Assembly (NCBI RefSeq): GCF_002224365.1
Contig: NZ_CP022437.1
Coordinates: 1,674,001 to 1,738,000, forward strand
Length of the DNA: 64,000 nucleotides
Direction: 5' to 3'
From: Virgibacillus necropolis
GTDB lineage: Bacteria; Bacillota; Bacilli; Bacillales; Amphibacillaceae
Position numbers and translations under genes: made by a program. The notes below the pieces were generated by a model. It made no database searches. It was not told where the DNA came from and worked only from the letters and a program-made list of their open reading frames with translations. Shown here in pieces: positions 32,512-41,000 of this stretch (positions are counted from its first letter, which is position 1; each line of letters starts with the position of its first letter).

Positions 32512-32781
32512 ATGGATTATAATCAAAATCGTCAAAAGCAAAGCGTGGATGATTTGATTTTTGGAGTAATAGGAATGGTGAGTATAGTTATAATGGCATT
32601 ATTTGAAGCATCGGGTTTAAATATCTTATTAGTAGCATTACTTGTTGTAACTATTAAGTTAGGATGGAACAAATTAAATCCAAAGTCAAAGAAGGATAAG
32701 AGCTATAATAAAACTATAAGTACCATTTTGGGATCCTCGATATTATTGCTTGTAATCATATTTCTTTATGTAAGCAATTAA
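32512..32781 (+). CDS. Small membrane protein of unknown function
   Basis: An 89-aa protein with a polar N-terminus (MDYNQNRQKQ), a long hydrophobic stretch (LIFGVIGMVSIVIMALFEASG... LVALLVVTI, about 14-48, probably two helices), a lysine-rich loop (NKLNPKSKKDKSYNK) and a final hydrophobic helix (ILGSSILLLVIIFLYV). The basic loop should be cytoplasmic. The ATG at 32512 follows GAGGGTG by 7 nt. No family is recognised. It stands alone between the monooxygenase and the TetR gene. Confidence 0.6.
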   Translation: MDYNQNRQKQSVDDLIFGVIGMVSIVIMALFEASGLNILLVALLVVTIKLGWNKLNPKSKKDKSYNKTISTILGSSILLLVIIFLYVSN

Positions 32782-32948
32782 TCATTCAATAATTCTGTAA
32801 TAGGGGCCACTAGTTGAACAGGTATTGGTCTTATGAAGGAGACTTTTTATGAAAAAATGGTAACTAGCCGTTTATTACTTGAGCCATTTTTGGTGTAAAT
32901 ATTTGAAGAGATGGTTGACGATAAGATTGAGGATTGATAATCTAGTAG

Positions 32949-32965
32949 TAGAAAGGTCGTTCTAT
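32949..32965. promoter_or_regulatory. Operator upstream of the TetR gene
   Basis: TAGAAAGGTCGTTCTAT. The ends TAGAA and TTCTA are inverted around a 6-bp centre. The identical 17-mer occurs once more, 613 bp downstream, before the MFS gene. It is therefore the likely binding site of the TetR protein encoded between them. Confidence 0.75.
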
Positions 32966-32989
32966 CTAACTGAAGGGGAAGTGCATGAC

Positions 32990-33544
32990 ATGAGTCGATC
33001 TATAAAAAAAGAGACATTACTTAACGTAGCTGAACGTTTATTTTATGAACACGGATTTCGTGGAGTAGGATTGAAACAGATCATCAGTGAAGCGAATGTA
33101 GCAACGATGACACTATATAATCATTTTTCTTCCAAGGACAATTTGGTCGAGGAAGTACTTAAGCAGCGGGAAGAACGTTATTGGTCTTATTTGGATTCAC
33201 ATGTAGAAATGGATTCAGATTCTCCTTTCATCCTTGCTGTTGAAGCTCATGGACGTTGGTTAAAAGAACAATCTTACAAAGGAGATATGTTTTTAAGAGC
33301 GATAGAAGATTATGGGGGGACTGATAATGAAATTGAAAGTATTGCAAGAGGACACAAGTCCAAATTGCTCAAGTATTTTCAACTATTGGCTCAAACGAAA
33401 GGAAAAGAGAACGAACGTGACTTAGCTAACCAACTAACATTGTTACTCGAAGGTACAACATCTATGACGACACTGATTGGGGCAGAGAAGGCAACAGAAT
33501 ATTCTATTGCGATGGCACGGACGCTTGTCCAACATACATCGTAA
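32990..33544 (+). CDS. TetR-family transcriptional regulator
   Basis: A 184-aa protein. The N-terminal TetR helix-turn-helix covers about residues 5-50 (TLLNVAERLFYEHGFRGVGL, then ISEANVATMTLYNHFSSKDNLV). The rest is a variable ligand-binding domain resembling the YxaF/LmrA-like group. The ATG at 32990 follows GAAGGGG by about 10 nt. Identical palindromic operators precede this gene and the MFS transporter gene downstream, so it probably represses itself and the transporter until an inducer binds. Confidence 0.88.
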   Translation: MSRSIKKETLLNVAERLFYEHGFRGVGLKQIISEANVATMTLYNHFSSKDNLVEEVLKQREERYWSYLDSHVEMDSDSPFILAVEAHGRWLKEQSYKGDMFLRAIEDYGGTDNEIESIARGHKSKLLKYFQLLAQTKGKENERDLANQLTLLLEGTTSMTTLIGAEKATEYSIAMARTLVQHTS

Positions 33545-33561
33545 TTTTTTTGCTTATTTAC

Positions 33562-33578
33562 TAGAAAGGTCGTTCTAT
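33562..33578. promoter_or_regulatory. Operator upstream of the MFS transporter gene
   Basis: The same 17-mer TAGAAAGGTCGTTCTAT as before the TetR gene, 23 bp upstream of the transporter start at 33601. Confidence 0.75.
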
Positions 33579-33600
33579 ATAAAAAGTTAGGATGGATAAC

Positions 33601-34731
33601 ATGAAATTTTCAAGGTTAGTATTACCTGGGGTTACGATGATTGCAGTCACTTATGGGTTAGGGAGGTTTAGTTTTGGGTTGCTTCTCCCCGCGATGAATG
33701 AATCACTTAAAATGTCTGAGTTTGTATCAGGGATGATTTCTTCGCTGTTTTATCTAGCTTATTGTTTCACGATCATTCTATCCACTGTGATCACTACAAA
33801 AGAAGGGCCAAGAAGGATGATTATCTTAGCTGGGCTATCAGCCTTTGTTGGATTGTTGTTGATGTCTATTACTCCAAATGCATGGGTGCTAGCGTTAGGA
33901 GTGTTATTTGCTGGAGGAAGCACAGGTTTGGTATCCCCACCTTATGGAGCGGCAATATCGCTTTGGATTATAGAGAATAGGCAAGGGAAGGCAAATACAT
34001 GGATCAACTCAGGAACTAGTCTTGGTATAGTCCTTTCTGGAGTAGGGGCAATTTTACTAACACCGAATTGGAGACTCTCGTATTTGATTTATGCTATCTT
34101 GGCATTCCTCATATTGATATGGAATTTCCGAGCGATTCCGAAAGTAGGGGCGAGTTCGAAAATAATGTTTAAAAAAGGGAACCTCTCTATACGAGGAGTA
34201 AAAGGAGCCATCCCTTTGATTTTGGCATCTCTTATTCTGGGGATTTCCACAGCTCCCTTTTGGACATTTTCTAGATCTTTTATTGAAGTGGCTGGTGATT
34301 ATAGTGATTGGCAGCTTTCTGGATTTTGGGTCATCATAGGGATATTTGGTGTATTGGGAGGGTTTTCCGGTTCTCTAATAGAAAGAAGAGGACTGTCTTT
34401 TGCTTATAAGTTAGGGAGTTTAGCGATTGCTTTGGCTTCGATTATTCTATCTGTTACAACTGGGAATTGGTTAATGTCTTACTTATCGGCTGGAATTTTT
34501 GGTTGTTCCTATATATTTTTAACCGGAGTTCTTCTTGTATGGGGAATCCGTGTATTTATTACGAATGCATCATTAGGTATTGGCGTTCCATTTTTACTTT
34601 TGGCGGTGGGACAAGTAATAGGTTCCATACTCGCTGGATGGTTTATTGGCACATGGGGCTATGTTACTTCCTTTATACTTTATGGATTAGTCGGCATGGT
34701 AGCTACCCTTATAGGCCCAAAAAAGAGTTAG
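33601..34731 (+). CDS. MFS transporter under control of the neighbouring TetR
   Basis: A 376-aa polytopic protein with about 12 hydrophobic segments. The A-like loop between helices 2 and 3 (TTKEGPRRMIILAGL, about 65-79) and the periplasmic-side glycine-rich helices fit the YbfB/YjiJ- or CynX-like MFS branch. It most likely exports a small hydrophobic or aromatic compound that also induces the TetR protein, but the substrate is unknown. I use the ATG at 33601, 9 nt after TTAGGATGG; the ATG at 33592 lies within that site. Confidence 0.85.
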   Translation: MKFSRLVLPGVTMIAVTYGLGRFSFGLLLPAMNESLKMSEFVSGMISSLFYLAYCFTIILSTVITTKEGPRRMIILAGLSAFVGLLLMSITPNAWVLALGVLFAGGSTGLVSPPYGAAISLWIIENRQGKANTWINSGTSLGIVLSGVGAILLTPNWRLSYLIYAILAFLILIWNFRAIPKVGASSKIMFKKGNLSIRGVKGAIPLILASLILGISTAPFWTFSRSFIEVAGDYSDWQLSGFWVIIGIFGVLGGFSGSLIERRGLSFAYKLGSLAIALASIILSVTTGNWLMSYLSAGIFGCSYIFLTGVLLVWGIRVFITNASLGIGVPFLLLAVGQVIGSILAGWFIGTWGYVTSFILYGLVGMVATLIGPKKS

Positions 34732-34866
34732 AAAGATAATGTTTTGATATGCATATGAACAAGGAAGTGATTAAGCACACACTCTAAAAAACATAGCTTT
34801 AAAATGAAGCACTATTTAATAACAACAAAGTAGGCTTTTTTCATATGATATTTTGAGGTGAAAAAA

Positions 34867-35301
34867 ATGCCAATAGTAAAATATACAAGTCCAGACGTTG
34901 ACTTAATGGCGAGGATGATGAGAGCGGAAGCTGTAGGTGAAGGAAAACAAGGAATGTTGTACGTGGGAAATGTAATTGTTAATCGGGCTAAAGCCGATTG
35001 TCTAGATTTTACAGATGTAAGAACAATTCGAGATGTCATTTTTCAAGTACAAGGAGGAAATTATTCCTTTGAAGCTGTTCAAAAGGGTAGTCTATTTTAT
35101 AGAAGAGCAAGATCTGTTGAGAAAAGATTAGCAGAAAAAAATTTGAAATTTTGGAGACAATACCCAGCGAAATATGCTCTTTGGTATTTCAATCCATATG
35201 CTCCATGTCCTCCAACATGGTACGGTGAGCCTTTAACTGGTCGTTATAAAAATCATTGTTATTATGAACCAGCAGCTGGAACATGTCCTAGTGTTTATTG
35301 A
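34867..35301 (+). CDS. Cell wall hydrolase, CwlJ/SleB type
   Basis: A 144-aa protein with the Hydrolase_2 domain across its whole length. 'RAEAVGEGKQGMLYVGNVIVNR' (about 19-40) has the catalytic glutamate (E21), and the C-terminal FNPYAPCPPTWYGEPL region is typical. The size and lack of signal peptide match CwlJ, a spore-cortex-lytic enzyme placed in the spore coat by SafA/GerQ-type interactions. This supports a spore-forming host. The ATG at 34867 follows GAGGTG. In B. subtilis cwlJ sits elsewhere with gerQ, so this copy may be an extra paralogue. Confidence 0.83.
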   Translation: MPIVKYTSPDVDLMARMMRAEAVGEGKQGMLYVGNVIVNRAKADCLDFTDVRTIRDVIFQVQGGNYSFEAVQKGSLFYRRARSVEKRLAEKNLKFWRQYPAKYALWYFNPYAPCPPTWYGEPLTGRYKNHCYYEPAAGTCPSVY

Positions 35302-35361
35302 GTTATTGTTTTTCTCCGGGAAAACAAGTTATGCTAAGCGGAGGTTAGTTTAAATATAAGG

Positions 35362-35411
35362 AAAGAATCCATTTTGAGCATACCAAATCATTTCAAAATG
35401 GATTCTTTTAA
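35362..35411 (+). terminator. Terminator of the CwlJ-like gene
   Basis: A 16-bp perfect stem AAAGAATCCATTTTGA (35362-35377) with TCAAAATGGATTCTTT (35393-35408), then TTA. Confidence 0.85.
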
Positions 35412-35460
35412 TTTATCGTAAAATATGGGTTTGTGAGGTATTTTTAATCAAACTTTATTC

Positions 35461-36016
35461 GGCATGCATTCTACAGTTCCTTGTTTATGCGTCCGCTTCT
35501 GACCAGTCGCCTCCGCTTTCCTTGATCTAGCTGCGGCTCCTAGCGGTTAGCAAATAGATAGTCCCGATGAAATGTACGTAAAGTTCAACGTACATTCATC
35601 AGTTCTATCTATTTGTACACCGCTGACCAGTCGCCTCCGCTTTTCTTGATCTAGCTGCGGCTCCTAGCGGTTAGCAAATAGATAGTCCCGATGAAATGTA
35701 CGTAAAGTTCAACGTACATTCATCAGTTCTATCTATTTGTACACCGCTGACCAGTCGCCTCCGCTTTTCTTGATCTAGCTACGGCTCCTAGAAGCTGCCG
35801 TCATAAGCAATGAACACTCCGAATGCTAAGGCCATGCATTCTACGGTTCTTTGCTTATGCGTCCGCTTCTGACCAGTCGCCTCCGCTTTCCTTGATCTAG
35901 CTGCGGCTCCTAGCGGTTAGCAAATAGATAGTCCCGATGAAATGTACGTAAAGTTCAACGTACATTCATCAGTTCTATCTATTTGTACACCGCTGACCAG
36001 TCGCCTCCGCTTTTCT
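35461..36016. repeat. Tandem array of about 124-bp hairpin-forming repeat units
   Basis: Units start with CTGACCAGTCGCCTCCGCTT at 35499, 35623, 35747, 35869 and 35993 (the last partial), a period of 122-124 bp. Units 1, 2 and 4 are nearly identical. Each contains a long hairpin: an 11-bp outer stem CAAATAGATAG with CTATCTATTTG (35551-35561 with 35605-35615 in unit 1) and an inner stem AATGTACGT with ACGTACATT. A second stem ACCGCT/AGCGGT encloses the GATCTAG core. Unit 3 has a different insert with stem CATAAGCAA/TTGCTTATG; a partial copy of this insert starts the array at 35461. No gene is present. Confidence 0.9.
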
Positions 36017-36018
36017 AA

Positions 36019-36864
36019 TTACTTTGCTACTTTTTTCTTTGATTTGGTGGTTTTTGGTTTGGCTGGCTTTGGTTTTGGTTTGTTTTTCTTTGCTTTGTCG
36101 AGGGAAGCTTCTAATGCGTCCATCAAATTCGTAACATTGTCATCTGTCGTACTTGGTTTATTTTCACCAATTACGACATCTTCATTATTTTTCTTGGCTT
36201 CAATTAACTCAAGTAAGGCAGTTCGGTAATCGTCATTATACTTTTCAGGTTCGAATGTAGTTGTAAGTTGTTCGATAAGCATTTTGGCTGTATCTAACTC
36301 TTTCTTTGCTGTATTTGATTCTTCTGGTATATTAGGAACGTCTTTAACTTGTCTTACTTCATCTGGGTAATGAATGGTTTCAACAATTAGCGTATTTTCA
36401 TAAACGCGTATAACTGCTAGCTGTTCTTTAGATCTAATGATCATTTTTGCAATTCCGATTTTAGATGTGTCTTTTAAGGCAGAACGCAATAATCCATATG
36501 CCTTCCCCCCACCCTCGTTAGGGGATAAAAAATAACTTTTTTCAAAATAAATCGGATCAATTTCTTCTAGTTTAACAAAGTCAACAATTTCGACCGCTTT
36601 GTCTGCTTGCTCTTTTTTCAACGCTTCTAAATCTTCTTCATCTAAAATGACAAATTTATCTTTTCCATATTCATATGCTTTGACGATTTCATCATTTTTT
36701 ACTTCACGATCGCAATTGGGACATGTACGTTCATATTTAATAGGGGACTGACACTCTTTATGCAGCTGTCTTAGCTTAATATCTTTATTTTCAGTTGCAG
36801 CGTGCATCTTTACTGGGATATTTACAAGTCCAAAACTGATGGTGCCTTTCCACATCGTATGCAT
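36019..36864 (-). CDS. ku: Ku-type DNA end-binding protein
   Basis: A 281-aa bacterial Ku (YkoV). The N-terminal MHTMWKGTISFGLVNIPV is diagnostic, and the Cys cluster 'C-x9-CPNC' (about 38-51) could bind zinc. It binds double-strand DNA ends as a ring-shaped homodimer and recruits LigD for non-homologous end joining, a pathway important in germinating spores. The tail after about residue 250 is Lys/Pro-rich and probably binds DNA. The ATG at 36864 follows AAAGGAG by 9 nt. It is divergent from ligD. The hairpin repeat array ends 2 bp beyond its stop codon. Confidence 0.95.
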   Translation of the reverse strand: MHTMWKGTISFGLVNIPVKMHAATENKDIKLRQLHKECQSPIKYERTCPNCDREVKNDEIVKAYEYGKDKFVILDEEDLEALKKEQADKAVEIVDFVKLEEIDPIYFEKSYFLSPNEGGGKAYGLLRSALKDTSKIGIAKMIIRSKEQLAVIRVYENTLIVETIHYPDEVRQVKDVPNIPEESNTAKKELDTAKMLIEQLTTTFEPEKYNDDYRTALLELIEAKKNNEDVVIGENKPSTTDDNVTNLMDALEASLDKAKKNKPKPKPAKPKTTKSKKKVAK

Positions 36865-36971
36865 GTACAAAAACTCCTTTTTCTTTTATTTTCCCGAGAT
36901 TGTTTTATTTTATCCGTGGTTATTTTTCGTGAAATGAGCCACTTTAATTAGTAAAAGGGAGGCCATCTTGG

Positions 36972-38789
36972 ATGAAATTAATGCATCCGATCGCACGCGC
37001 ACAAATACCTACTGAACCTGGTTGGGTTTATGAAGTAAAGTATGACGGGTTTCGTTGTATTTTGCATTGGGAGAAAGGTAATATAAAGCTAGTAAGTAGA
37101 AATGATATAGATTTAACAGATAAGTTTCCTGAGATTATCGCGTTTTGTTTGGCGAACCAAGACGTACTATCTAAACTCCTGCCATTAAAAATTGATGGTG
37201 AGCTGGTAATTATTAATAATGCGTTTCAGGCAAACTTTTCCGCAATCCAAAAGCGAGGGCGTTTAACGAAGAAAGAAACCATTAATAAGGCATCTGAAGC
37301 GAGACCAGCAACATTTCTTGCATTTGATTTATTAGAACAGAAAGGTTCACCATTGATCAAGAAAACACATATGGAACGGAAAAAACTGCTTCTTGCATTT
37401 TTTAAATTAGCCAAAATTAATTGTACTATTACACGGTTGAATCGATTAAGTTTTGTTCCATCTTATGAAAATGAAAGGGATTTATGGGGATACGTTTTTG
37501 ATCATAAAGCTGAAGGAATAATAGCTAAACGAAAAAAAAGTTTCTATGGTTCTGGCAAGCATCATAATGACTGGTTTAAAATAAAAAACTGGCGGACGCT
37601 TGACGGGATTCTTACCTCTTTAGATACCAAAAATGATTATTTTACTGTGAAAGTTAATGAAGGGGATCATCTAGTTGAGGTCGGAAAATGCAAACATGGG
37701 GTTGATAGTAGCGAACTTACTACATTACGTGAACTATTTGTTTCCAAAGGAACTAAAAAAGGGAGTGAACATGTACTTCCACCTGCGATTTGTGCTGAAA
37801 TAAATACACTTGATTTTGTTAAGAATGAGCTCCGGGAGCCATCGATTAAAAAGCTATTAGTAAATAACTCTGCAGCAGATTGTACGCGTGCTAAAATGCA
37901 AATAGATATGGCAATGATTCCAGCAAGTATCGAACCTAGCAATACAAATAAAATTTTTTGGCCCGCCAAAGGACAAACTAAAGGAGATTTACTTATCTAT
38001 TTACGTGAGATATCACCGTATATGCTTCCTATGTTGCGTGATCGGATATTAACTGTCATTCGATCTCCTGATGGGGTGAGGGAGCAATTCTTTTTTCAAA
38101 AACATCTTCCAGACTATGCACCGTCATTTATAAAAAGTTTACCAATTGATGATGAAATTTTTTTCATTTGTGATCAATTGGAATCGCTTCTATGGTTCGC
38201 AAATCATGGTGCAATCGAATATCATACACCATTTCAAACAGTTGGTGATCCAAATCCTATTGAAATTGTATTTGATTTAGATCCACCTGATCGCAGCCGA
38301 TTTCCGCTTGCCATTCAAGCAGCAAACATACTCAAACAATTACTTGATGATTTAAGTCTGGTTTCCTTTGTAAAAACATCTGGGAGTAAAGGAATACAAG
38401 TTCACATTCCGATTCCGAAAAATAGTTTAACGTATGATGAGACAGGAATCTTTACCGAGGCCATTGCAATGACCATTGAAAAAGAATACCCGAAACTGTT
38501 CACAACAGAAAGATTAAAGAAAAATCGGAGTGGACGGATGTATATCGATTATATTCAGCATGGCAAGGATAAAACAATCATTACTGCCTATTCACCAAGA
38601 AAAACAGAGGATGCTACGGTTGCGACACCATTGTATTGGGAGGAAGTGGGAGAGGGTCTAACGCCAGAGATGTTTACCATTAATAATGTTGTAGAACGTG
38701 TACAAATGCTTGGGTGTCCATTTACTGGATACGCTGACATAGGTGAGACTCAGAAGATGGAAAATGTACGGAGCTTATTGGAAAAATAA
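36972..38789 (+). CDS. ligD: ATP-dependent DNA ligase-polymerase LigD
   Basis: A 605-aa two-domain protein like B. subtilis YkoU. The ligase domain comes first: adenylated lysine K23 in EVKYDGFR, then KIDGELV and EGIIAKRK, and an OB-fold to about 300. The primase-polymerase domain starts at about 325 (KIFWPAKGQTKGDLL) and has the metal site VFDLDPPD near 434 and the HIPI region. No phosphoesterase domain is present, as usual in Bacillus. It fills and seals breaks held by Ku. It is divergent from ku, sharing about 107 bp of promoter DNA. Confidence 0.95.
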   Translation: MKLMHPIARAQIPTEPGWVYEVKYDGFRCILHWEKGNIKLVSRNDIDLTDKFPEIIAFCLANQDVLSKLLPLKIDGELVIINNAFQANFSAIQKRGRLTKKETINKASEARPATFLAFDLLEQKGSPLIKKTHMERKKLLLAFFKLAKINCTITRLNRLSFVPSYENERDLWGYVFDHKAEGIIAKRKKSFYGSGKHHNDWFKIKNWRTLDGILTSLDTKNDYFTVKVNEGDHLVEVGKCKHGVDSSELTTLRELFVSKGTKKGSEHVLPPAICAEINTLDFVKNELREPSIKKLLVNNSAADCTRAKMQIDMAMIPASIEPSNTNKIFWPAKGQTKGDLLIYLREISPYMLPMLRDRILTVIRSPDGVREQFFFQKHLPDYAPSFIKSLPIDDEIFFICDQLESLLWFANHGAIEYHTPFQTVGDPNPIEIVFDLDPPDRSRFPLAIQAANILKQLLDDLSLVSFVKTSGSKGIQVHIPIPKNSLTYDETGIFTEAIAMTIEKEYPKLFTTERLKKNRSGRMYIDYIQHGKDKTIITAYSPRKTEDATVATPLYWEEVGEGLTPEMFTINNVVERVQMLGCPFTGYADIGETQKMENVRSLLEK

Positions 38790-38793
38790 AAAA

Positions 38794-38821
38794 TAGTGCA
38801 AGCCACTAATGGATTGCACTA
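38794..38821. terminator. Bidirectional terminator between ligD and ytzB
   Basis: Stem TAGTGCAA (38794-38801) with TTGCACTA (38814-38821). The A-rich left flank gives a U-tract for ytzB on the minus strand. Confidence 0.7.
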
Positions 38822-38831
38822 CTCTATACGT

Positions 38832-39146
38832 TTATGCAGTTTGTACAGATCCAATAACTGCTCCAGTCTCTACATCAACATAAAATTCATATTGTTTGTT
38901 TTCGCCATCAATACTTCGTGTTACACCGCCACGATAAGCATGGTAGAGCAGGCCATTTTTCTCAACTTCTTCAGGTTTCATATAGATCCATGAACCACTA
39001 ATAGGACCTTGTTTCTTAAATGTTTCCTTTGCTTGCTTTAATGCTTTTTCAGGTGTTATTTTCTGATATTGTTCGATTTGTTGTTTAGCCAAATAGCCCA
39101 CTGCTACACCTAATCCAGCTGCCAATGCTGCTTTTTTTACACTCAC
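38832..39146 (-). CDS. ytzB: PepSY-domain protein YtzB
   Basis: A 104-aa protein. A weakly hydrophobic N-terminal segment (AALAAGLGVAVGYLA, about 5-19) acts as an anchor or signal. A PepSY-like domain follows: 'ITPEKALKQAKETFK' and 'YEFYVDVETGAVIG'. PepSY domains often inhibit or modulate proteases, but no target is known here. Together with the divergent ytoP it reproduces the B. subtilis ytzB-ytoP pair and marks the right border of the accessory block. Confidence 0.82.
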   Translation of the reverse strand: MSVKKAALAAGLGVAVGYLAKQQIEQYQKITPEKALKQAKETFKKQGPISGSWIYMKPEEVEKNGLLYHAYRGGVTRSIDGENKQYEFYVDVETGAVIGSVQTA

Positions 39147-39327
39147 TTTATAATCACCTCATACATTAGTTTGATTACGAATACAATTTGTTGAACACTT
39201 TACGTTAGTATAACGCAAAAGTTTATAAATAGAAAATAATATAACATAAGTGTTGCATGGTGGAAAGTGAACAAAGTTTTCCGTTATACTGTGTTTAGTA
39301 CATAGTATATCGAATGGGGGATAATAT

Positions 39328-40395
39328 ATGAAACAAGATACACTGGATTTATTTAAAACGCTTACAGAACTACAAGGTGCACCAGGTAATGAACATTTAG
39401 TACGCAAATTTATGAAAGGTGAACTAGGGAAGTATTCAGATGAGATTATTCAGGATAATCTTGGTGGGGTATTTGGTGTAAAAAATGGCGACGGCCCTAA
39501 GGTCATGGTTGCCGGTCATATGGATGAAGTTGGTTTTATGATTACTCAAATTACCGAAAATGGTATGCTCAGGTTTCAAACATTGGGTGGTTGGTGGAAC
39601 CAGGTTATGCTTGCGCAACGTGTACAGATAATGACTGATAATGGACCAGTTATTGGGGTGATTGGGTCTATCCCTCCACATAATTTGACACCAGAGCAAC
39701 GCAAGAAACCAATGGAAATGAAAAACATGTTAATTGATATTGGTGCTGATGATAAAGAAGATGCGAAGAAAATCGGAATTAAACCAGGACAAGCTGCTGT
39801 TCCAATTTGTCCATTTACTCCAATGGCTAACGACAAAAAAATTCTTGCAAAAGCATGGGACAATCGTTATGGTTGTGGTCTTGCTATTGAGCTTTTAAAG
39901 GAACTTAAAGGAGAAACATTGCCGAACCAATTATATTCTGGTGCTACTGTACAAGAAGAGGTTGGGTTGCGTGGCGCGCAAGTTGCAGCGAATATGATTC
40001 AACCAGATATTTTCTATGCACTTGATGCATCACCTGCGAATGACATGTCGGGCAATAAAAAAGAATTTGGACAGTTAGGGAAAGGTGCCTTATTGCGTAT
40101 TTTTGACCGTACAATGATTACCCACCGTGGAATTAAAGATTTTATCTTAGATACAGCTGAGTCAAGTAACATTCCTTATCAATACTTTATCTCACAAGGT
40201 GGTACTGACGCTGGGCGTGTTCACCTTTCAAATGATGGAGTTCCATCTGCAGTTGTTGGAATTTGTTCCCGTTACATCCATACATCTTCATCGATAATCC
40301 ATGTAGATGATTATGCTGCAGCTAAAGAATTGCTTGTTAAATTAGTAAAAACAACAGATAAAAGCACGGTAGAACAAATTCGTAAAAATAGCTAG
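39328..40395 (+). CDS. ytoP: M42-family metallopeptidase YtoP
   Basis: A 355-aa cytoplasmic aminopeptidase of the glutamyl/deblocking aminopeptidase family with two zinc ions. Expected ligands are visible: His in [10 protein letters not shown] (about 64-73), Asp in KAWDNRYG (about 178-185), Glu pair in VQEEVGLRG (about 210-218), Asp in YALDAS (about 232-237) and His in SRYIHTSSS (about 317-325). It would trim N-terminal residues from peptides. The ATG at 39328 follows GGGGG. Family tetrahedral dodecamers are known. Confidence 0.93.
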   Translation: MKQDTLDLFKTLTELQGAPGNEHLVRKFMKGELGKYSDEIIQDNLGGVFGVKNGDGPKVMVAGHMDEVGFMITQITENGMLRFQTLGGWWNQVMLAQRVQIMTDNGPVIGVIGSIPPHNLTPEQRKKPMEMKNMLIDIGADDKEDAKKIGIKPGQAAVPICPFTPMANDKKILAKAWDNRYGCGLAIELLKELKGETLPNQLYSGATVQEEVGLRGAQVAANMIQPDIFYALDASPANDMSGNKKEFGQLGKGALLRIFDRTMITHRGIKDFILDTAESSNIPYQYFISQGGTDAGRVHLSNDGVPSAVVGICSRYIHTSSSIIHVDDYAAAKELLVKLVKTTDKSTVEQIRKNS

Positions 40396-40456
40396 ACTAA
40401 ATTTGCCACTTCCTATTTGTGTTGTGGCAATTATTTTTTGACAAAGGATGATCATC

Positions 40457-40981
40457 ATGAAAATAATTATTGGTTCCATGAACAAAACAAAAATCGAAGC
40501 GGTTAAAGAAGTATTTCCAACTGATCAAGTATTAAGCTATTCGGCTGAGTCTTCTGTTTCCGCGCAGCCATTTTCAGATGAGGAGACAAGGACAGGTGCC
40601 ATTAACCGTGCAAAAGATTGTATAGCAATGAATCCAGATGCAGTAGGAATTGGACTCGAAGGCGGTGTAATGGATGTAGATGGTCAATTGTTTCTATGTA
40701 ACTGGGGGGCAATGATTGACTTAAAACAACACGTACATACCGCTAGCGGTGCTCGAATTTTATTGCCAAAAGAAATTAGTGAACCTTTAAGAGATGGAAT
40801 AGAACTGGGGGACGTCATGGATTCTTATGCAAAAAAACAAGGCGTTCGCCATAATGAAGGTGCAATTGGTATCTTCACCAATAGCCTGGTTTCTAGAAAA
40901 GACATGTTTTTACATGTAGTCACATTGCTGCGTGGGCAGTGGGAATACTGGCATGATAGTAATTTAAAAAGCAGCGAATAG
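40457..40981 (+). CDS. DUF84 inosine/xanthosine triphosphatase-like protein
   Basis: A 174-aa protein resembling the YjjX/NTPase (DUF84) family, which removes non-canonical purine triphosphates. Characteristic parts are the N-terminal IIGSMNKTKIEAVKE (about 3-17), the SAQPFSDEETRTGAINRA segment (about 36-53) and GIGLEGGVMD (about 64-73). I use the ATG at 40457, 7 nt after AAAGGATG; an upstream in-frame ATG at 40448 overlaps this site. It converges on ytoQ with a shared hairpin between them. Confidence 0.82.
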   Translation: MKIIIGSMNKTKIEAVKEVFPTDQVLSYSAESSVSAQPFSDEETRTGAINRAKDCIAMNPDAVGIGLEGGVMDVDGQLFLCNWGAMIDLKQHVHTASGARILLPKEISEPLRDGIELGDVMDSYAKKQGVRHNEGAIGIFTNSLVSRKDMFLHVVTLLRGQWEYWHDSNLKSSE

Positions 40982-40995
40982 TTATCCGCTGCTTT
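40968..40995. terminator. Bidirectional terminator between the DUF84 gene and ytoQ
   Basis: A 9-bp stem AAAGCAGCG (40968-40976) with CGCTGCTTT (40987-40995) overlaps the end of the DUF84 gene. The A-run before it serves the minus strand. Confidence 0.65.
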
Positions 40996-41000
40996 CTAGA

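Noticed and set aside
35499-36016. Direct repeats resembling a CRISPR array
   Set aside because: The units are about 124 bp and nearly identical along their whole length, with no unique spacers of 25-45 bp and no cas genes nearby. It is a tandem hairpin-repeat array.
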